NCBI RefSeq assembly: GCF_014640555.1
Contig: NZ_BMHE01000007.1
Location: 1-64,000, forward strand
Origin: Paenibacillus marchantiophytorum
GTDB taxonomy: Bacteria > Bacillota > Bacilli > Paenibacillales > NBRC-103111
DNA length: 64,000 bases
Direction: 5' to 3'
Shown here piece by piece: positions 54,068 to 63,073 of this stretch. Position 1 is the stretch's first letter; every line of letters starts with the position of its first letter. The notes beneath the pieces were generated by a model that saw only the letters and a list, made by a program, of their open reading frames with translations, made no database searches and was not told the DNA's origin. The translations under genes were made by a program, and so were the position numbers.

Positions 54068-54088
54068 AGCTCCCGCCTCTGCTCTCCC

Positions 54089-56014
54089 TTACTCCTCAAT
54101 GTGCAGCCACTGCTCGTAGAGCAAATCCAGCACCTGCTGCGCCGATTCTCGTTCACCCCACAGCTGGCTGAGCTCATCCGAGGCTTCGCTGCTGGCCAGC
54201 CGCTGGTCCAGATCGTTCAATCGCGCTTCGCCATCGGCGATCTGTCGCTCCAACTTCTCGCGTGAGAACACGGAGGAGCTGCCCTGTGGCTTCTCCCGAG
54301 CCACCGACTCCGTTTTGTCCCCGCTTGCAGCAGTCATGCTTGCGCTGGCCTTGGCACTTCCATGATTTGACGTATCCTCACGCAATCGAGCGCTCTTCTC
54401 TCTGTAATCGTCGAAGCTCCCCACAAAGACGGTGATACGCCCTTGATCCAGCTCCCATATTTTCTGCGACAGCCGATTCATAAAATATCGATCATGCGTC
54501 ACAGTGAGCACCGTACCTGGGAATTCGTCAAGCGCATCTTCCAATGCCTCTCTAGAGGCGATGTCCATGTGATTGGTCGGCTCATCCAAAATGAGCAGAT
54601 TCGGCTTGCGCAGCACTAGCAGCGCCAGGCGCAGCCGCGTCCACTCGCCTCCTGAGAGTGAACTGACCGCTTTGAAAACATCAGCTCCATAGAATAAATA
54701 AGCAGCCAGGCGTCCCCGAGCTTCGCCTTCCTCCAGCCGTGCTTCTTCACAAAAGTACGTGAGCACCGACTTCTTGTTATCTTCAGGATAGGCTTGCTGC
54801 GCCAAATAACCAATGTCCACTCGCGCACCTACCTCGAGCTGTCCGCGATCAGGCTGCTCTTCACCGAGAATCATCTTGAGCAGCGTTGTTTTCCCTGAAC
54901 CGTTATGTCCTACGAGCATGACTTTCTCGCCATATTGGAGCAAACCATTCGCCCGCTGCAGCAGCACTTTCTCGCCGAAACGTTTATCCACCTCTTCCAG
55001 ACGCACAACTCTGCGACCGGAGCGGTCATCCAGCTTCAGTCCAAACTCAGCCGCCTTAGGATCAAGGACTGGCCGCTTGAGCTTCTCCATCCGGTCTAGT
55101 GCTTTCTGCATCGACGCCGCGCGGCGGAAAAATTTCTCGTTGTCTCCGACTTTGCCCCACTCTGTCAGTTTCTTAATCGTCTCTTTCATCTTCTTGATGA
55201 CCTTCTGCTGCTCCTGATAATCAGCAAATTGCTGCATCAGTCTGATCTCTTTCTCCCGCACAAACCCTGAATACGAGGAAAAATAAATCGCTGACTCCCC
55301 GTCTTCCAGCTCGATGATTTTCGTTACTACCAGATCCAGGAAATAGCGATCATGGGAAACAACCAAGCATGCCCCTTCATACTGAGCAAGATACTCCTCC
55401 AACCATTCGACGCCGGACAAATCCAGATGATTCGTAGGCTCATCGAGCAGAAGCAAATCCGGCTTCCCGATCAACTGCGAGGCGAGGGTGACCTTCGTCT
55501 TCTCCCCTCCGGACAACGACCCGAAGCTCCGCTCGTAAAACTCGCGAGCAATACGCAGCCCATTCGCCACTTGGTCGATGCGGGCGTCCATCTCATACCC
55601 GCCTTCCCTTTCGAAGCGCTCCTGCAGATGCGCATATCGTTGGAGCAGTTGATCCAGCACATTGGGGTCGTTGACCGCTTCATCACTTGCCATTTGCTGC
55701 TCTATCTCAGTCATCTCTTGCTGACACTTCATCAGTTCTTGATAGCTGGCAGCCAGCACATCATACACCGTGCCATTCTCCCACTCTGTGGGAATTTGCG
55801 CCAAGTAGCCAATCTTCGTGCCTTTGCGCACGGTTAATTGACCTTCGTCAGGCTTTTCCATTTTGGCGATCAGGCGCAGCAATGTTGATTTCCCGCTACC
55901 GTTGCGACCTACTAATCCAATTCGATCTCCTTGATGGATTTCGAAAGTGACGTCTTCCAGTACGAGCTGGGCACCGTGAAATTTCTTTATATGTTGACCA
56001 TTTATCATTAACAT
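54089..56014 (-). CDS. ABC-F family ATPase (translation factor / ribosomal protection type)
   Basis: This 641-residue protein has two ABC domains and no membrane segment. The first (about 1-260) has GLVGRNGSGKSTL, SFGSLSGGEKTKVTLA, LLLLDEPTNHLDLSGVEWL and VVSHDRYFLD; the second (about 325-530) has MLVGHNGSGKTTLLKM, SSLSGGEWTRLRLA, LLILDEPTNHMDIAS and TVTHDRYFMNRL. Between them is the charged helical linker (about 260-320) that reaches the ribosome in ABC-F proteins. A C-terminal coiled coil lies at about 585-641. ABC-F proteins act on the ribosome as translation factors or antibiotic protectors. A leader ORF and terminator upstream favour an inducible, antibiotic-responsive role, by inference. 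ATG with AGGAGG 8 bases upstream. Confidence 0.92.
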   Translation of the reverse strand: MLMINGQHIKKFHGAQLVLEDVTFEIHQGDRIGLVGRNGSGKSTLLRLIAKMEKPDEGQLTVRKGTKIGYLAQIPTEWENGTVYDVLAASYQELMKCQQEMTEIEQQMASDEAVNDPNVLDQLLQRYAHLQERFEREGGYEMDARIDQVANGLRIAREFYERSFGSLSGGEKTKVTLASQLIGKPDLLLLDEPTNHLDLSGVEWLEEYLAQYEGACLVVSHDRYFLDLVVTKIIELEDGESAIYFSSYSGFVREKEIRLMQQFADYQEQQKVIKKMKETIKKLTEWGKVGDNEKFFRRAASMQKALDRMEKLKRPVLDPKAAEFGLKLDDRSGRRVVRLEEVDKRFGEKVLLQRANGLLQYGEKVMLVGHNGSGKTTLLKMILGEEQPDRGQLEVGARVDIGYLAQQAYPEDNKKSVLTYFCEEARLEEGEARGRLAAYLFYGADVFKAVSSLSGGEWTRLRLALLVLRKPNLLILDEPTNHMDIASREALEDALDEFPGTVLTVTHDRYFMNRLSQKIWELDQGRITVFVGSFDDYREKSARLREDTSNHGSAKASASMTAASGDKTESVAREKPQGSSSVFSREKLERQIADGEARLNDLDQRLASSEASDELSQLWGERESAQQVLDLLYEQWLHIEE

Positions 56015-56067
56015 ATGGGGATCCTCCTAAGTTTCGGAAAGACCCTAATCCCCCACCATCAGCCAAT

Positions 56068-56102
56068 AAAAAAAGGCCGCAGGAAAATTCCTACGACCTT
56101 TC
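56068..56102 (-). terminator. Attenuator-like terminator between leader ORF and ABC-F gene
   Basis: On the minus strand AGGTCGTAGGA pairs with TCCTGCGGCCT (11 bp with two G.U) and is followed by seven T. It lies 19 bp after the leader ORF stop and 54 bp before the ABC-F start. Confidence 0.85.
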
Positions 56103-56120
56103 GAATGGATCCGTTCGAGG

Positions 56121-56264
56121 TTAAGGTAGGTGTCTTTTCGTGAGTTGTAATACCGTATGAGCATAATTGGACAGACTTCTCCCGTCTTTGAATGCTGCAT
56201 GAACGATGCCAGCCATCGAAATGGGTAACTGGCTCACACGATTGTTTACAGACTCTCGATTCAT
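56121..56264 (-). CDS. 47-residue leader peptide upstream of the ABC-F gene
   Basis: This small open frame starts ATG with an outstanding AAGGAGGTGAAGGTAGG site at ideal spacing. It encodes MNRESVNNRVSQLPISMAGI followed by 27 more residues rich in His, Leu and basic residues, ending KRHLP. No known domain is recognised. The terminator at 56068-56102 follows directly and the ABC-F gene comes next. This is the layout of ribosome-mediated attenuation, where stalling on a leader ORF by an antibiotic prevents terminator formation. That reading is an inference; the ORF could instead be an independent small protein. Confidence 0.65.
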   Translation of the reverse strand: MNRESVNNRVSQLPISMAGIVHAAFKDGRSLSNYAHTVLQLTKRHLP

Positions 56265-56357
56265 CCTACCTTCACCTCCTTCAAAAACATGATGGAAAAA
56301 TCATAGCATAACCCTCGGTCAATTCGCAACCTCAAAGATTCCTTTTTATGCTGAGCC

Positions 56358-57119
56358 CTATATTAAATCCCAAATCTGCTTCCCAATCAGGATGATACAA
56401 ACTGTAAGAAACAAGGGACGTACATAAGCTGTTCCTTTGCGAATCGCCATACGCGAGCCTAAGAAGGAACCACCAACCATCGCTAACCCCATGGGAATGC
56501 CGATGCCATAATTGATTGATCCCAGTACCATAAAAGTCGCCAAGCTAGCGATATTGCTGCCGAAATTCAGCATTTTGGAATTGCCGGCCGCTTTGACGAA
56601 ATCGAACCCAAGCATCAGAAAGACGAAAATTAAGAAAGACCCGGTGCCAGGGCCAAAGAAACCATCGTAAAAACCCAGAACAAATGCGGCGCCACCCATT
56701 AAAACCGCGGTTTTCGTCGAGTATTGGCGGAACGATGAGGTTGTCCCCCAATTTTTGCGGAAGGTGGTATAGATCGTGATGAGAATCAACATAACAACCA
56801 CCAATGGTTTCAAGAAATCAGACGGAATCTGACGCAGTACCATCGTACCGCTCACAGCGCCGAGCAGGGATAATACGAACAAGCCCTTGACTGCTTTTAT
56901 ATCAATATTGCCTGATCGCATAAAGGAAATGGTGCTGGTCAGGGATGACATAGTGCCTGCCAGTTTATTAGTCCCCAAGGCCACCGCCGGCGGCAGTCCT
57001 GCAGCTAGCAAAACCGGTACGGAGATGAGTCCTCCTCCACCCACAACGGAATCCACATAGGCGGCGAGAAAACCACCGATGATGACGAAGATCATCATTT
57101 CTAAACTCAAGTGCATCAT
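56358..57119 (-). CDS. TSUP/TauE-SafE family permease
   Basis: This 253-residue membrane protein has about eight helices in two repeats. Repeat 1 has FLAAYVDSVVGGGGLISVPVLLAAGLPPAVALGTNKLAGT (family GGG.. and P..A.GTn...); repeat 2 has GFYDGFFGPGTGSFLIFVFLMLGFDFVKAAGNSKMLNF (G..G...G.G..fl). The family exports or imports sulfite, sulfoacetate, taurine or related organic anions. The ATG at 57119 follows GAGGAG; the open frame to 57179 is not preceded by a site. It is monocistronic, or the end of a unit with the leader ORF after it. The substrate is unknown. Confidence 0.9.
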   Translation of the reverse strand: MMHLSLEMMIFVIIGGFLAAYVDSVVGGGGLISVPVLLAAGLPPAVALGTNKLAGTMSSLTSTISFMRSGNIDIKAVKGLFVLSLLGAVSGTMVLRQIPSDFLKPLVVVMLILITIYTTFRKNWGTTSSFRQYSTKTAVLMGGAAFVLGFYDGFFGPGTGSFLIFVFLMLGFDFVKAAGNSKMLNFGSNIASLATFMVLGSINYGIGIPMGLAMVGGSFLGSRMAIRKGTAYVRPLFLTVCIILIGKQIWDLI

Positions 57120-57222
57120 GCTGCAAGGACTCCTCTTTTGTCTTTTTTTCCAATCCTTATTCTCGCATGTTGCTTGCATTCAGGCAAGAAAATAAGCAAA
57201 AGCTGAGCTGCCAAAAAGCGAC

Positions 57223-57255
57223 AAAAAGAGGTAGGGGAAACCGCTCCCCTACCTC
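57223..57255 (-). terminator. Terminator of the MDR oxidoreductase gene
   Basis: GAGGTAGGGGA / TCCCCTACCTC forms an 11-bp stem with a 6-base loop and a T tail on the minus strand, about 30 bp after the stop at 57287. Confidence 0.9.
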
Positions 57256-57286
57256 ATTCAACCTTTTGCGCAAAAATAAAGGGTGA

Positions 57287-58318
57287 TTAACTCGTACTGG
57301 GGATCGTAATGAGTTCCTTCCCGTAGTTTACGAGAACCCCTAGCACATCCCGTGGAGACTCACGCAGTAAATCGTAAGCCTCTACCATCGTAGATAAAGA
57401 AATTTCATGGGTAATTAAAGATTGAATAACGATTCTTCCTTCCGCCAACAAGCGAATGAACTCCGTCATGTTGCGGCCCTCTGTCCAGCGTACATAACCA
57501 ATCGGATAATCAACCCCGTTGCTCTCGTAACTCTCATTATATCTGCCTGGACCGCCAGCACGCGCGATAAGCACCTGTGCCTCTTTGGCGAACATCAACT
57601 CGCGATTGAAGTCCATTTTGAGATCGCCGACAATAACTACTTTCCCCCTGTCGCGAATCCAATGCAGCGCCTGATCAATCATGCCGGGATTAGCTCCACT
57701 GGCGCATAAAATCACGGCATCTACACCTTGGTGCTGCTGGATTGATTCAATTACACTGCTGACATCTTCTACACTAGCGCATACGTGGGCGGCACATGTT
57801 TCCTTGAGCTTGGCACAGCGTTCGGCTAACAAGTCAAGCCCGATGACCCTATTGCCAGAAACATCTGCGATCTGACAGACGATTTGGCCCAAGATGCCAA
57901 GTCCGACCACAACGACGGATTCACCTAATCGCAAGTCAGCTTGGCGCAGCGCATGAATGGCAATCGCTCCGAGTCCGACGAAGGCGGCCTCTTTGGAGCT
58001 GCAAGTCTCGGGTATTGGCGTAACAAGATGCTTAGGCACGACCAATACTTCGGAATGGTTAACAAATGGCGCGCCATAGCAAGCCACGCGTTGTCCCGCC
58101 TTGACGTGCGTAACACCTTCCCCCACCTCACGAACGATGCCCATCGCACTATAGCCAAGCTGCATCGGCTCTTCATTCATCATTCTTTTGAGCAGCAGTT
58201 CCGTACCTGAACTAATCGCGGAATAGAGGGTCTCAACGCGCACATGATTCACAGCGCTGGATGGTTCGACTACATCTATAACATCAACTTTACCTTTCAG
58301 GGAAATCACTGATTTCAT
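57287..58318 (-). CDS. Medium-chain dehydrogenase/reductase without zinc ligands
   Basis: This 343-residue protein has the GroES-like fold (about 20-125) and a Rossmann NAD(P) domain with VVVVGLGILGQIVCQIA (about 140-155; GxGxxG). The catalytic-zinc motif is altered: the usual C-G-S-D is SAISSGTELLL, and the structural zinc Cys cluster is absent. Zinc-dependent catalysis is therefore unlikely; reductases of this group use other chemistry. Family resemblance is to sorbitol/galactitol-phosphate-like and bi-domain oxidoreductases of polysaccharide or sugar pathways. It has its own terminator and a 183-bp gap before capA, so it is probably monocistronic. Substrate unknown. Confidence 0.82.
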   Translation of the reverse strand: MKSVISLKGKVDVIDVVEPSSAVNHVRVETLYSAISSGTELLLKRMMNEEPMQLGYSAMGIVREVGEGVTHVKAGQRVACYGAPFVNHSEVLVVPKHLVTPIPETCSSKEAAFVGLGAIAIHALRQADLRLGESVVVVGLGILGQIVCQIADVSGNRVIGLDLLAERCAKLKETCAAHVCASVEDVSSVIESIQQHQGVDAVILCASGANPGMIDQALHWIRDRGKVVIVGDLKMDFNRELMFAKEAQVLIARAGGPGRYNESYESNGVDYPIGYVRWTEGRNMTEFIRLLAEGRIVIQSLITHEISLSTMVEAYDLLRESPRDVLGVLVNYGKELITIPSTS

Positions 58319-58503
58319 CGGTACCCTCCTTTTTATTGGTATATATCTGGTTCATATAATCTATGTTAAGTCATAATAAAACCACTGTCAAACCTTTTAT
58401 CAGTGAAAATTGATTTTATTTCACTAAAAACTCACATTAATAAGAACCAAATAAGTATCAGAGTATTTCGTAGGCTTGACCACAATTAGAACTCAGAACC
58501 GAG

Positions 58504-59484
58504 TTAGTTTCCCCCGTTCCGATATCTAACTGCAAACCTCGTCTGGCCCGTCTTGCTTCGCTCTACGATCGTGGGAATTTGCTCCACCTTACTGATGTCT
58601 GCTACGCCCCTTTCGTTTGTGGTTACAGTTAACGACAAAATCAATCCCTCGATGGTACTCGTAGATTTCGTCAGCTTTGACGATACGAAATTCCCCAGAG
58701 ACGATGCCGCGACTCGCGTTCGCACCTGACCGTAGATGTCTTTCATCACACTCTGCGTCACCGGATGCAGGACATGAGGATGTGCCCCCACAACCACATT
58801 CGCACCTTGTTTGAACAGAAATCGGTTTAACTGCTTCTGCTCACGCGACGGGGAGGTTAGGTACTCCTTGCCAAAATGAAGGCATACTAGGATGAAATCC
58901 GTTTTATTTTTCAACTCGCGCATATCCGCTGCCATGATCTTGGGATCCAGACGATTCACAAGCCAGCGCTGCGGTACGGGGATCGCATTGGTGCTTTTGG
59001 TATAGGCCAAGATGCCGACCTTCACATCTTTGACCTTCAGAATCAGCTGCCTCTTCGCTTCACTCATGGAACGTGCCGTCCCTGTATGCGCAAGGCCTTG
59101 TTGATCAAGGATACGCAAGGTGCGCTTGAGTCCGTTAATGCCGCCATCCATGCAATGATTGTTTGCCGTGGTGACCACATGAAATCCCGTGTTTTTCAAC
59201 GTTGCTGCAAATTCATCGGGGCAATTGAAAACCGGATAGCCGGTTTTCGGATTTCGTCGTTCTCTCGGACAATTGCATTTGGGACGTATCCCCAAAGCGC
59301 CTAACTGCCTTTTGCCCGAAAAGGTCGTTTCCAAATTGCCTATCGTCAAATCATGCGCCATGAAAGTTGGTTTAACCTCTTCCAAAATAGCATCAAACGC
59401 ATAGCCTTCGGCTTGCTTGCATGAAGCAATGATTTCACTTTTCATCAGTAAATCCCCGACCGCGGCAATCCTAATTTCAGCCAT
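58504..59484 (-). CDS. CapA family protein (metallophosphatase-like poly-gamma-glutamate/capsule protein)
   Basis: This 326-residue protein has the PGA_cap fold. Motifs are RIAAVGDLLM, LTIGNLETTFSGK, TTANNHCMDGGINGLKRTL (Asn-His pair), ILAYTKSTNAIPVPQ, VCLHFGKEYLTSPSREQKQL and VVGAHPHVLHPV (metal His pair). The metal ligands expected for CapA (Asp, Asn, His, His) are present. It lacks a signal peptide or anchor, unlike CapA and PgsA, so it may be a cytoplasmic phosphoesterase of unknown substrate. Start ATG 59484 is chosen over GTG 59487 from the GAGAGGAG spacing. Bases 59488-59702 hold nothing else. Confidence 0.85.
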   Translation of the reverse strand: MAEIRIAAVGDLLMKSEIIASCKQAEGYAFDAILEEVKPTFMAHDLTIGNLETTFSGKRQLGALGIRPKCNCPRERRNPKTGYPVFNCPDEFAATLKNTGFHVVTTANNHCMDGGINGLKRTLRILDQQGLAHTGTARSMSEAKRQLILKVKDVKVGILAYTKSTNAIPVPQRWLVNRLDPKIMAADMRELKNKTDFILVCLHFGKEYLTSPSREQKQLNRFLFKQGANVVVGAHPHVLHPVTQSVMKDIYGQVRTRVAASSLGNFVSSKLTKSTSTIEGLILSLTVTTNERGVADISKVEQIPTIVERSKTGQTRFAVRYRNGGN

Positions 59485-59702
59485 CACCTCACTCCTCTCT
59501 TGAGCACATTATTCAGCCGGAGGCGCTGACGTTTGCAAAATGGGCGTGAGAAGAAACAGCGCTGCATATTCTCAGCGTTCTTGCCTCCATCTATTTAACT
59601 CCACCATTTCATTCCACCAATTACTCATTTCCCCATTACTCTCCCACCATCGTGATCGGGAAAGAAATAAGCACCTTCTGTTGTCCTATTTACCCGGATC
59701 GA

Positions 59703-59950
59703 ATAAGAAAAACGGCTTCGCCGCTCTGAGAGATCAGTCTCTTCTTAGCGACAAAACCTGTTAAGGGAACTGGAGGACGCTATTTTGGCAAATAGCAGGG
59801 ATACTGGGGTATTAGTGGAACTACAGGGTCTTATTTCCGCCAAAAGCGCTGAATTACCCATGAAACAGCAGAATAGCGTCCTGTAGTTCCCACACCCCCG
59901 CAATAATGGCACTTTTGGCCCGAATAGCTTACTGTAGTTCCCTCACCTCC
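59703..59950 (+). repeat. Dispersed intergenic element A, copy 5 (near full length)
   Basis: Order: CGGCTTCGCCG segment, GAGAGATCAGTCTCTTCTTA, GCGACAAAACC, GGGAACTGGAGGACGCTATT, AGTGGAACTACAGGGTCTTA, AATAGCGTCCTGTAGTTCCC, AATAGCTTACTGTAGTTCCC. It matches copy 2 nearly throughout. It lies beyond the terminator at 59982. Confidence 0.9.
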
Positions 59951-59981
59951 GCGCGAGGCAACTGGATCAACCCCGCGCTGT

Positions 59982-60017
59982 AAAAAAAAGAACAGCCGAG
60001 TTTCCTCGACTGTCCTT
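59982..60017 (-). terminator. Terminator after the beta-galactosidase transcript
   Basis: On the minus strand ACAGTCGAG, GAAA loop, CTCGGCTGT (one G.U), then eight T. It follows the pseudogene fragment rather than the GH35 stop. Confidence 0.9.
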
Positions 60018-60049
60018 CCATAATGCCGCTGCCAAGCATGTGCAACATC

Positions 60050-60230
60050 CCCTAAACAAGCCTTCAGGCAGCTTGGCATCCCAATCCCTGGGAATAGGGA
60101 GCCCCAGTGCATGCAAAGCGACGGCTGCCGTGTCTATAATCGTCAGACCGACCAGATCGGCATTTGCAGCAACGCCTGGACCCCGACATCCCCAGAATAT
60201 GGTCATATCGCCCGGCTGATCGCTGCCGTG
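60050..60230 (-). pseudogene. C-terminal fragment of an alkaline-phosphatase-superfamily protein
   Basis: In frame directly after the GH35 stop (TAA), the sequence reads HGSDQPGDMTIFWGCRGPGV, followed by a segment with IIDTAAVALHALGLPIPRDWDAKLPEGLF. This is the usual end of nucleotide-pyrophosphatase/sulfatase-type proteins (HG..GDM.i..WG.G, then IDtApTi..lLGlp.P.dwdG...). Only about 60 residues remain and the N-terminal catalytic region is missing. A start ATG inside it could give a 79-residue product, but it has no ribosome site, so it is called a remnant. The gene was probably deleted when the GH35 gene arrived or expanded. Confidence 0.75.
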
Positions 60231-61991
60231 TTATCCTAAATCCGGTGTATCTACCAACTCAACAACCGCCTTATCCGTATGGTGCAATTCGAACACGATG
60301 ATTTCATTGCGGCCTTTTTTCAGTAATGGCGCTGGCAGGTAGAGCGTCTTTTGAGGCCCTTTTTCCCAATAACGTCCCAAGTTAAACCCGTTGATCCACA
60401 CCACACCCTTGGACCAGGCATCCAAACGAACAAAAGTGTCCCCAGCCTCTTCCACCGTGAACTCCCCACGATAAAAAGTCGGACGGGCCTGTCCTTCAAC
60501 TTCTACCGCTTGGCGCCCAAAAGGAATCAATGCCGGATTGTCTAGCGGGAGTGGATATATCGTCCAATCAAACAAGAATTGATTATTCATCCGCACACCT
60601 TCGGTAATGCCTTTATAATCTTTCAATTGCGGGCCATAATTAACACGTCCCATGTTCTCAACGAGAATATCCAGCTTCGCTCCGCCAGCAGGAATGTCCA
60701 GTGGAAGTGGATGTTCCTCCCATCGTTCTACTACACCTTGATAAACGCCGTCCAAGAAAACAAGTGCGCGATCATGAACTTCTTGCAGGCGAAGCATCTC
60801 GCCCGTGCGTGGTCCAGACACCTGCGTCGAATACACAATGAAGCCATAGTCTTGACCGAGTTTCTCCATCGGCTCCGGGTACGTTCGCTTCACAGGCTCC
60901 GAAAGCTCAGCTAAATGATGGAGCAAATCCACCTTCTCAGTCAACGCAATGTGTCCATAGCTTTTCTTTGCAATTGGCTCAGGCATCACTGGGAAATCCT
61001 CTACATTCTTGCCCAAATAGTTCGCAATTACGGTGCGAATAGCCCTGTATTTCTCCGTTTCATCCCCGCACTCGGATAATGGCGAATCATAATCATAGCT
61101 CGTAATTGTCGCTTCATACTTATCATGATAATTGGCTCCATTATAGAAACCGAAGTTGGTTCCGCCGTGGAACATATAGAAATTCACAGATGCGCCGGCA
61201 CGAAGCATACGGTCGAACACATCAGCCACATCATCAGCAGCCCGCGTATGGTGCGGTTTCAACCAGTGATCAAACCAACCATTCCAATACTCCATGCAAA
61301 AAAGTGGTTCATCTCCGCGGTATTCACGGAATTTCTCGAACGCTTCTTCCGGCTTAGAGCCGAAATTGACTGTCGCCAATGTACCGGGGACTGTGCCGCC
61401 TTGCAGCATGCCATCCTCAGGGCCATCTGAGGTAAACAGCAAAACATCCACACCTCGTTTAATCAGGCCATCCCTTAAATAAGTCAGGTACTCTGTATCG
61501 TTGCCGTAGCTGCCGTACTCATTCTCGATTTGCACGGCCAGGATAGGCCCGCCATTCGTACTCAGCAATGGAGTCAACCGGGGAATCAGCTCATCATAGT
61601 AGCGATCCACTTTTTGCAAATACCGCGCATCCATGCAGCGGAATTTCATGTTCGAATCTTGCAGCAGCCATGCCGGCAACCCGCCAAATTCCCACTCTGC
61701 ACAAATGTAGGGACTCGGCCGCACAATGACATGCAGCCCTAAATCGCCAGCAAGTTGGACGAATCTCTCTACGTTGGCAAGTCCCTCGAAATTAAACACA
61801 TTTTCCTGTGGTTCATGCAAATTCCAGGGCAAATAAGTCTCGACTGTGTTGAATCCGCAAGCTTTCAGCTTGAGCAAACGATCTTCCCAATATTCCGGTA
61901 CAACGCGGAAATAATGAATCGCTCCCGATATCAGCTGAATAGGTTCTCCATCTAGTAAGAACTGTCTATCTTTTGCTTTTAAAATTGCCAT
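60231..61991 (-). CDS. GH35 beta-galactosidase
   Basis: This 586-residue retaining glycosidase has no signal peptide. The N-terminal barrel (about 1-330) has LISGAIHYFRVVPEYWEDRL, NTVETYLPWNLHEP, GPYICAEWEFGGLPAWL-like RPSPYICAEWEFGGLPAWL, ILAVQIENEYGSYG with the acid/base Glu, and LFCMEYWNGWFDHW with the nucleophile Glu. C-terminal beta-sandwich domains (about 380-586) end with GVVWINGFNLGRYWEKGPQKTLYLPAPLL. GH35 enzymes cleave terminal beta-galactosides of oligosaccharides. The ATG has GGAGGG upstream. It is divergent from an AraC regulator starting near 62164, its probable activator. Confidence 0.96.
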   Translation of the reverse strand: MAILKAKDRQFLLDGEPIQLISGAIHYFRVVPEYWEDRLLKLKACGFNTVETYLPWNLHEPQENVFNFEGLANVERFVQLAGDLGLHVIVRPSPYICAEWEFGGLPAWLLQDSNMKFRCMDARYLQKVDRYYDELIPRLTPLLSTNGGPILAVQIENEYGSYGNDTEYLTYLRDGLIKRGVDVLLFTSDGPEDGMLQGGTVPGTLATVNFGSKPEEAFEKFREYRGDEPLFCMEYWNGWFDHWLKPHHTRAADDVADVFDRMLRAGASVNFYMFHGGTNFGFYNGANYHDKYEATITSYDYDSPLSECGDETEKYRAIRTVIANYLGKNVEDFPVMPEPIAKKSYGHIALTEKVDLLHHLAELSEPVKRTYPEPMEKLGQDYGFIVYSTQVSGPRTGEMLRLQEVHDRALVFLDGVYQGVVERWEEHPLPLDIPAGGAKLDILVENMGRVNYGPQLKDYKGITEGVRMNNQFLFDWTIYPLPLDNPALIPFGRQAVEVEGQARPTFYRGEFTVEEAGDTFVRLDAWSKGVVWINGFNLGRYWEKGPQKTLYLPAPLLKKGRNEIIVFELHHTDKAVVELVDTPDLG

Positions 61992-62119
61992 ATAAATCCC
62001 TCCGGATTAAGAATACTTAAGAATACGATTGGTTGTTGTCTCCTCTCATCATCGCTGAAAAGACATGACCGCTCAATCTCCAAATGGAGCATTTTCTATA
62101 CCAAATGTGCCATTACAAT

Positions 62120-62127
62120 GGTATGAT
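62120..62127 (+). promoter_or_regulatory. Candidate extended -10 of the AraC-type gene
   Basis: TGGTATGAT is an extended -10 that lies 37 bp before the GTG at 62164. It supports that start over the ATG at 62065, which lies upstream of this promoter. Confidence 0.4.
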
Positions 62128-62163
62128 GATAAGAACCATTTGAACCCTAGGGAGGGATTTGCT

Positions 62164-63072
62164 GTGGAGGATTTATATCGGTTTCCCAACATCATACATA
62201 CCCTGCAAGTCGTAGGCTGCCATTTTGGACGCAAGCCCCCGGGATGGGAATATCCGCGGCATCATCATCATTTATTTGAACTGCTTTACTGCCAAGAGGG
62301 GCAAGTTACGCATGACATTAATCGTGAAGCTGTAACGATGAAGACAGGTGACTGGTTGCTGATCAAGTCCGGGGTCCGTCATCAATCTTCTAATTCGTCT
62401 GCGCTCGATTATGGCTATTTCAATGTGCATTTTGATCTCGACGATACGGAAATTCGCAGTCTGCTGGCAGCAACACCTTATCGTTATATTCCACAAAAGG
62501 CAGCCGCTGAGAGCAAACTCTTGCATTATGTAAAAGAGCTGGAATCTGTCATGCATAGGAATCTCGCCAATGCCGAAGAAGCCCAGCTTCACTTACGCTT
62601 TGAGGATAAACTGCTGCTGCAATCTTACCTATTACTCATCATTCATGATGTGCTTGATCTAATACGGGGGCATGCTGCCTCATACAAACAAAAAAAAACA
62701 GCAGTGTCGGATAAAGATGCCTCTTTATTCGCCGCTGATGTCGCGCATGCAATTGAAGAAAAGCTATCAAGTGGGCTTTGTGAGGAAGCGACCGTCGCCG
62801 GGATCGCCAAAGAGCTGAATTTGAGCCGCAGCCAGTGTACCAAGCTATTCGCCAAAGTGTATGGCCTGTCGCCGCGTCAGTACGTGAGCCAACAAAAGCT
62901 GAAACTAGCCAAAGAACTGCTGGTCACAACCCATTTGCCCATGACAGATATCGCCGACAAGCTTGGCTTCCAATCAGCCAGCCACTTCTCACGGCAATTC
63001 CGCCGCTGGACCGGTCAATCGCCAAGCGAATTCAAGCCCAAACACCAGGTCGCTCAGCAGCCGCTATCCTAA
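62164..63072 (+). CDS. AraC family regulator of the GH35 gene
   Basis: The protein is about 302 residues from the GTG at 62164. The chosen start has GGGAGGG at 8 bases and an extended -10 upstream; an ATG at 62065 lacks a ribosome site but would add 33 residues. The N-terminal cupin (about 1-150) contains YPRHHHHLFELLYCQEGQV and DWLLIKSGVRHQ. The C-terminal double HTH (about 195-295) contains GIAKELNLSRSQCTKLFAKVYGLSPRQYVSQ and MTDIADKLGFQSASHFSRQFRRWTGQSPSEF. It is divergent from the beta-galactosidase gene, which it presumably activates in response to a galactoside. Its stop is one base from the stop of the convergent DeoR gene. Confidence 0.85.
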   Translation: MEDLYRFPNIIHTLQVVGCHFGRKPPGWEYPRHHHHLFELLYCQEGQVTHDINREAVTMKTGDWLLIKSGVRHQSSNSSALDYGYFNVHFDLDDTEIRSLLAATPYRYIPQKAAAESKLLHYVKELESVMHRNLANAEEAQLHLRFEDKLLLQSYLLLIIHDVLDLIRGHAASYKQKKTAVSDKDASLFAADVAHAIEEKLSSGLCEEATVAGIAKELNLSRSQCTKLFAKVYGLSPRQYVSQQKLKLAKELLVTTHLPMTDIADKLGFQSASHFSRQFRRWTGQSPSEFKPKHQVAQQPLS

Positions 63073-63073
63073 A

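Noticed and set aside
53838..54177. Periodic open frames (QTPTSSFAQ-like on plus, WRWVSGR-like on minus) at the ABC-F 3' end
   Set aside because: They read the 24-bp tandem repeat, lack ribosome sites and run into the ABC-F coding sequence.
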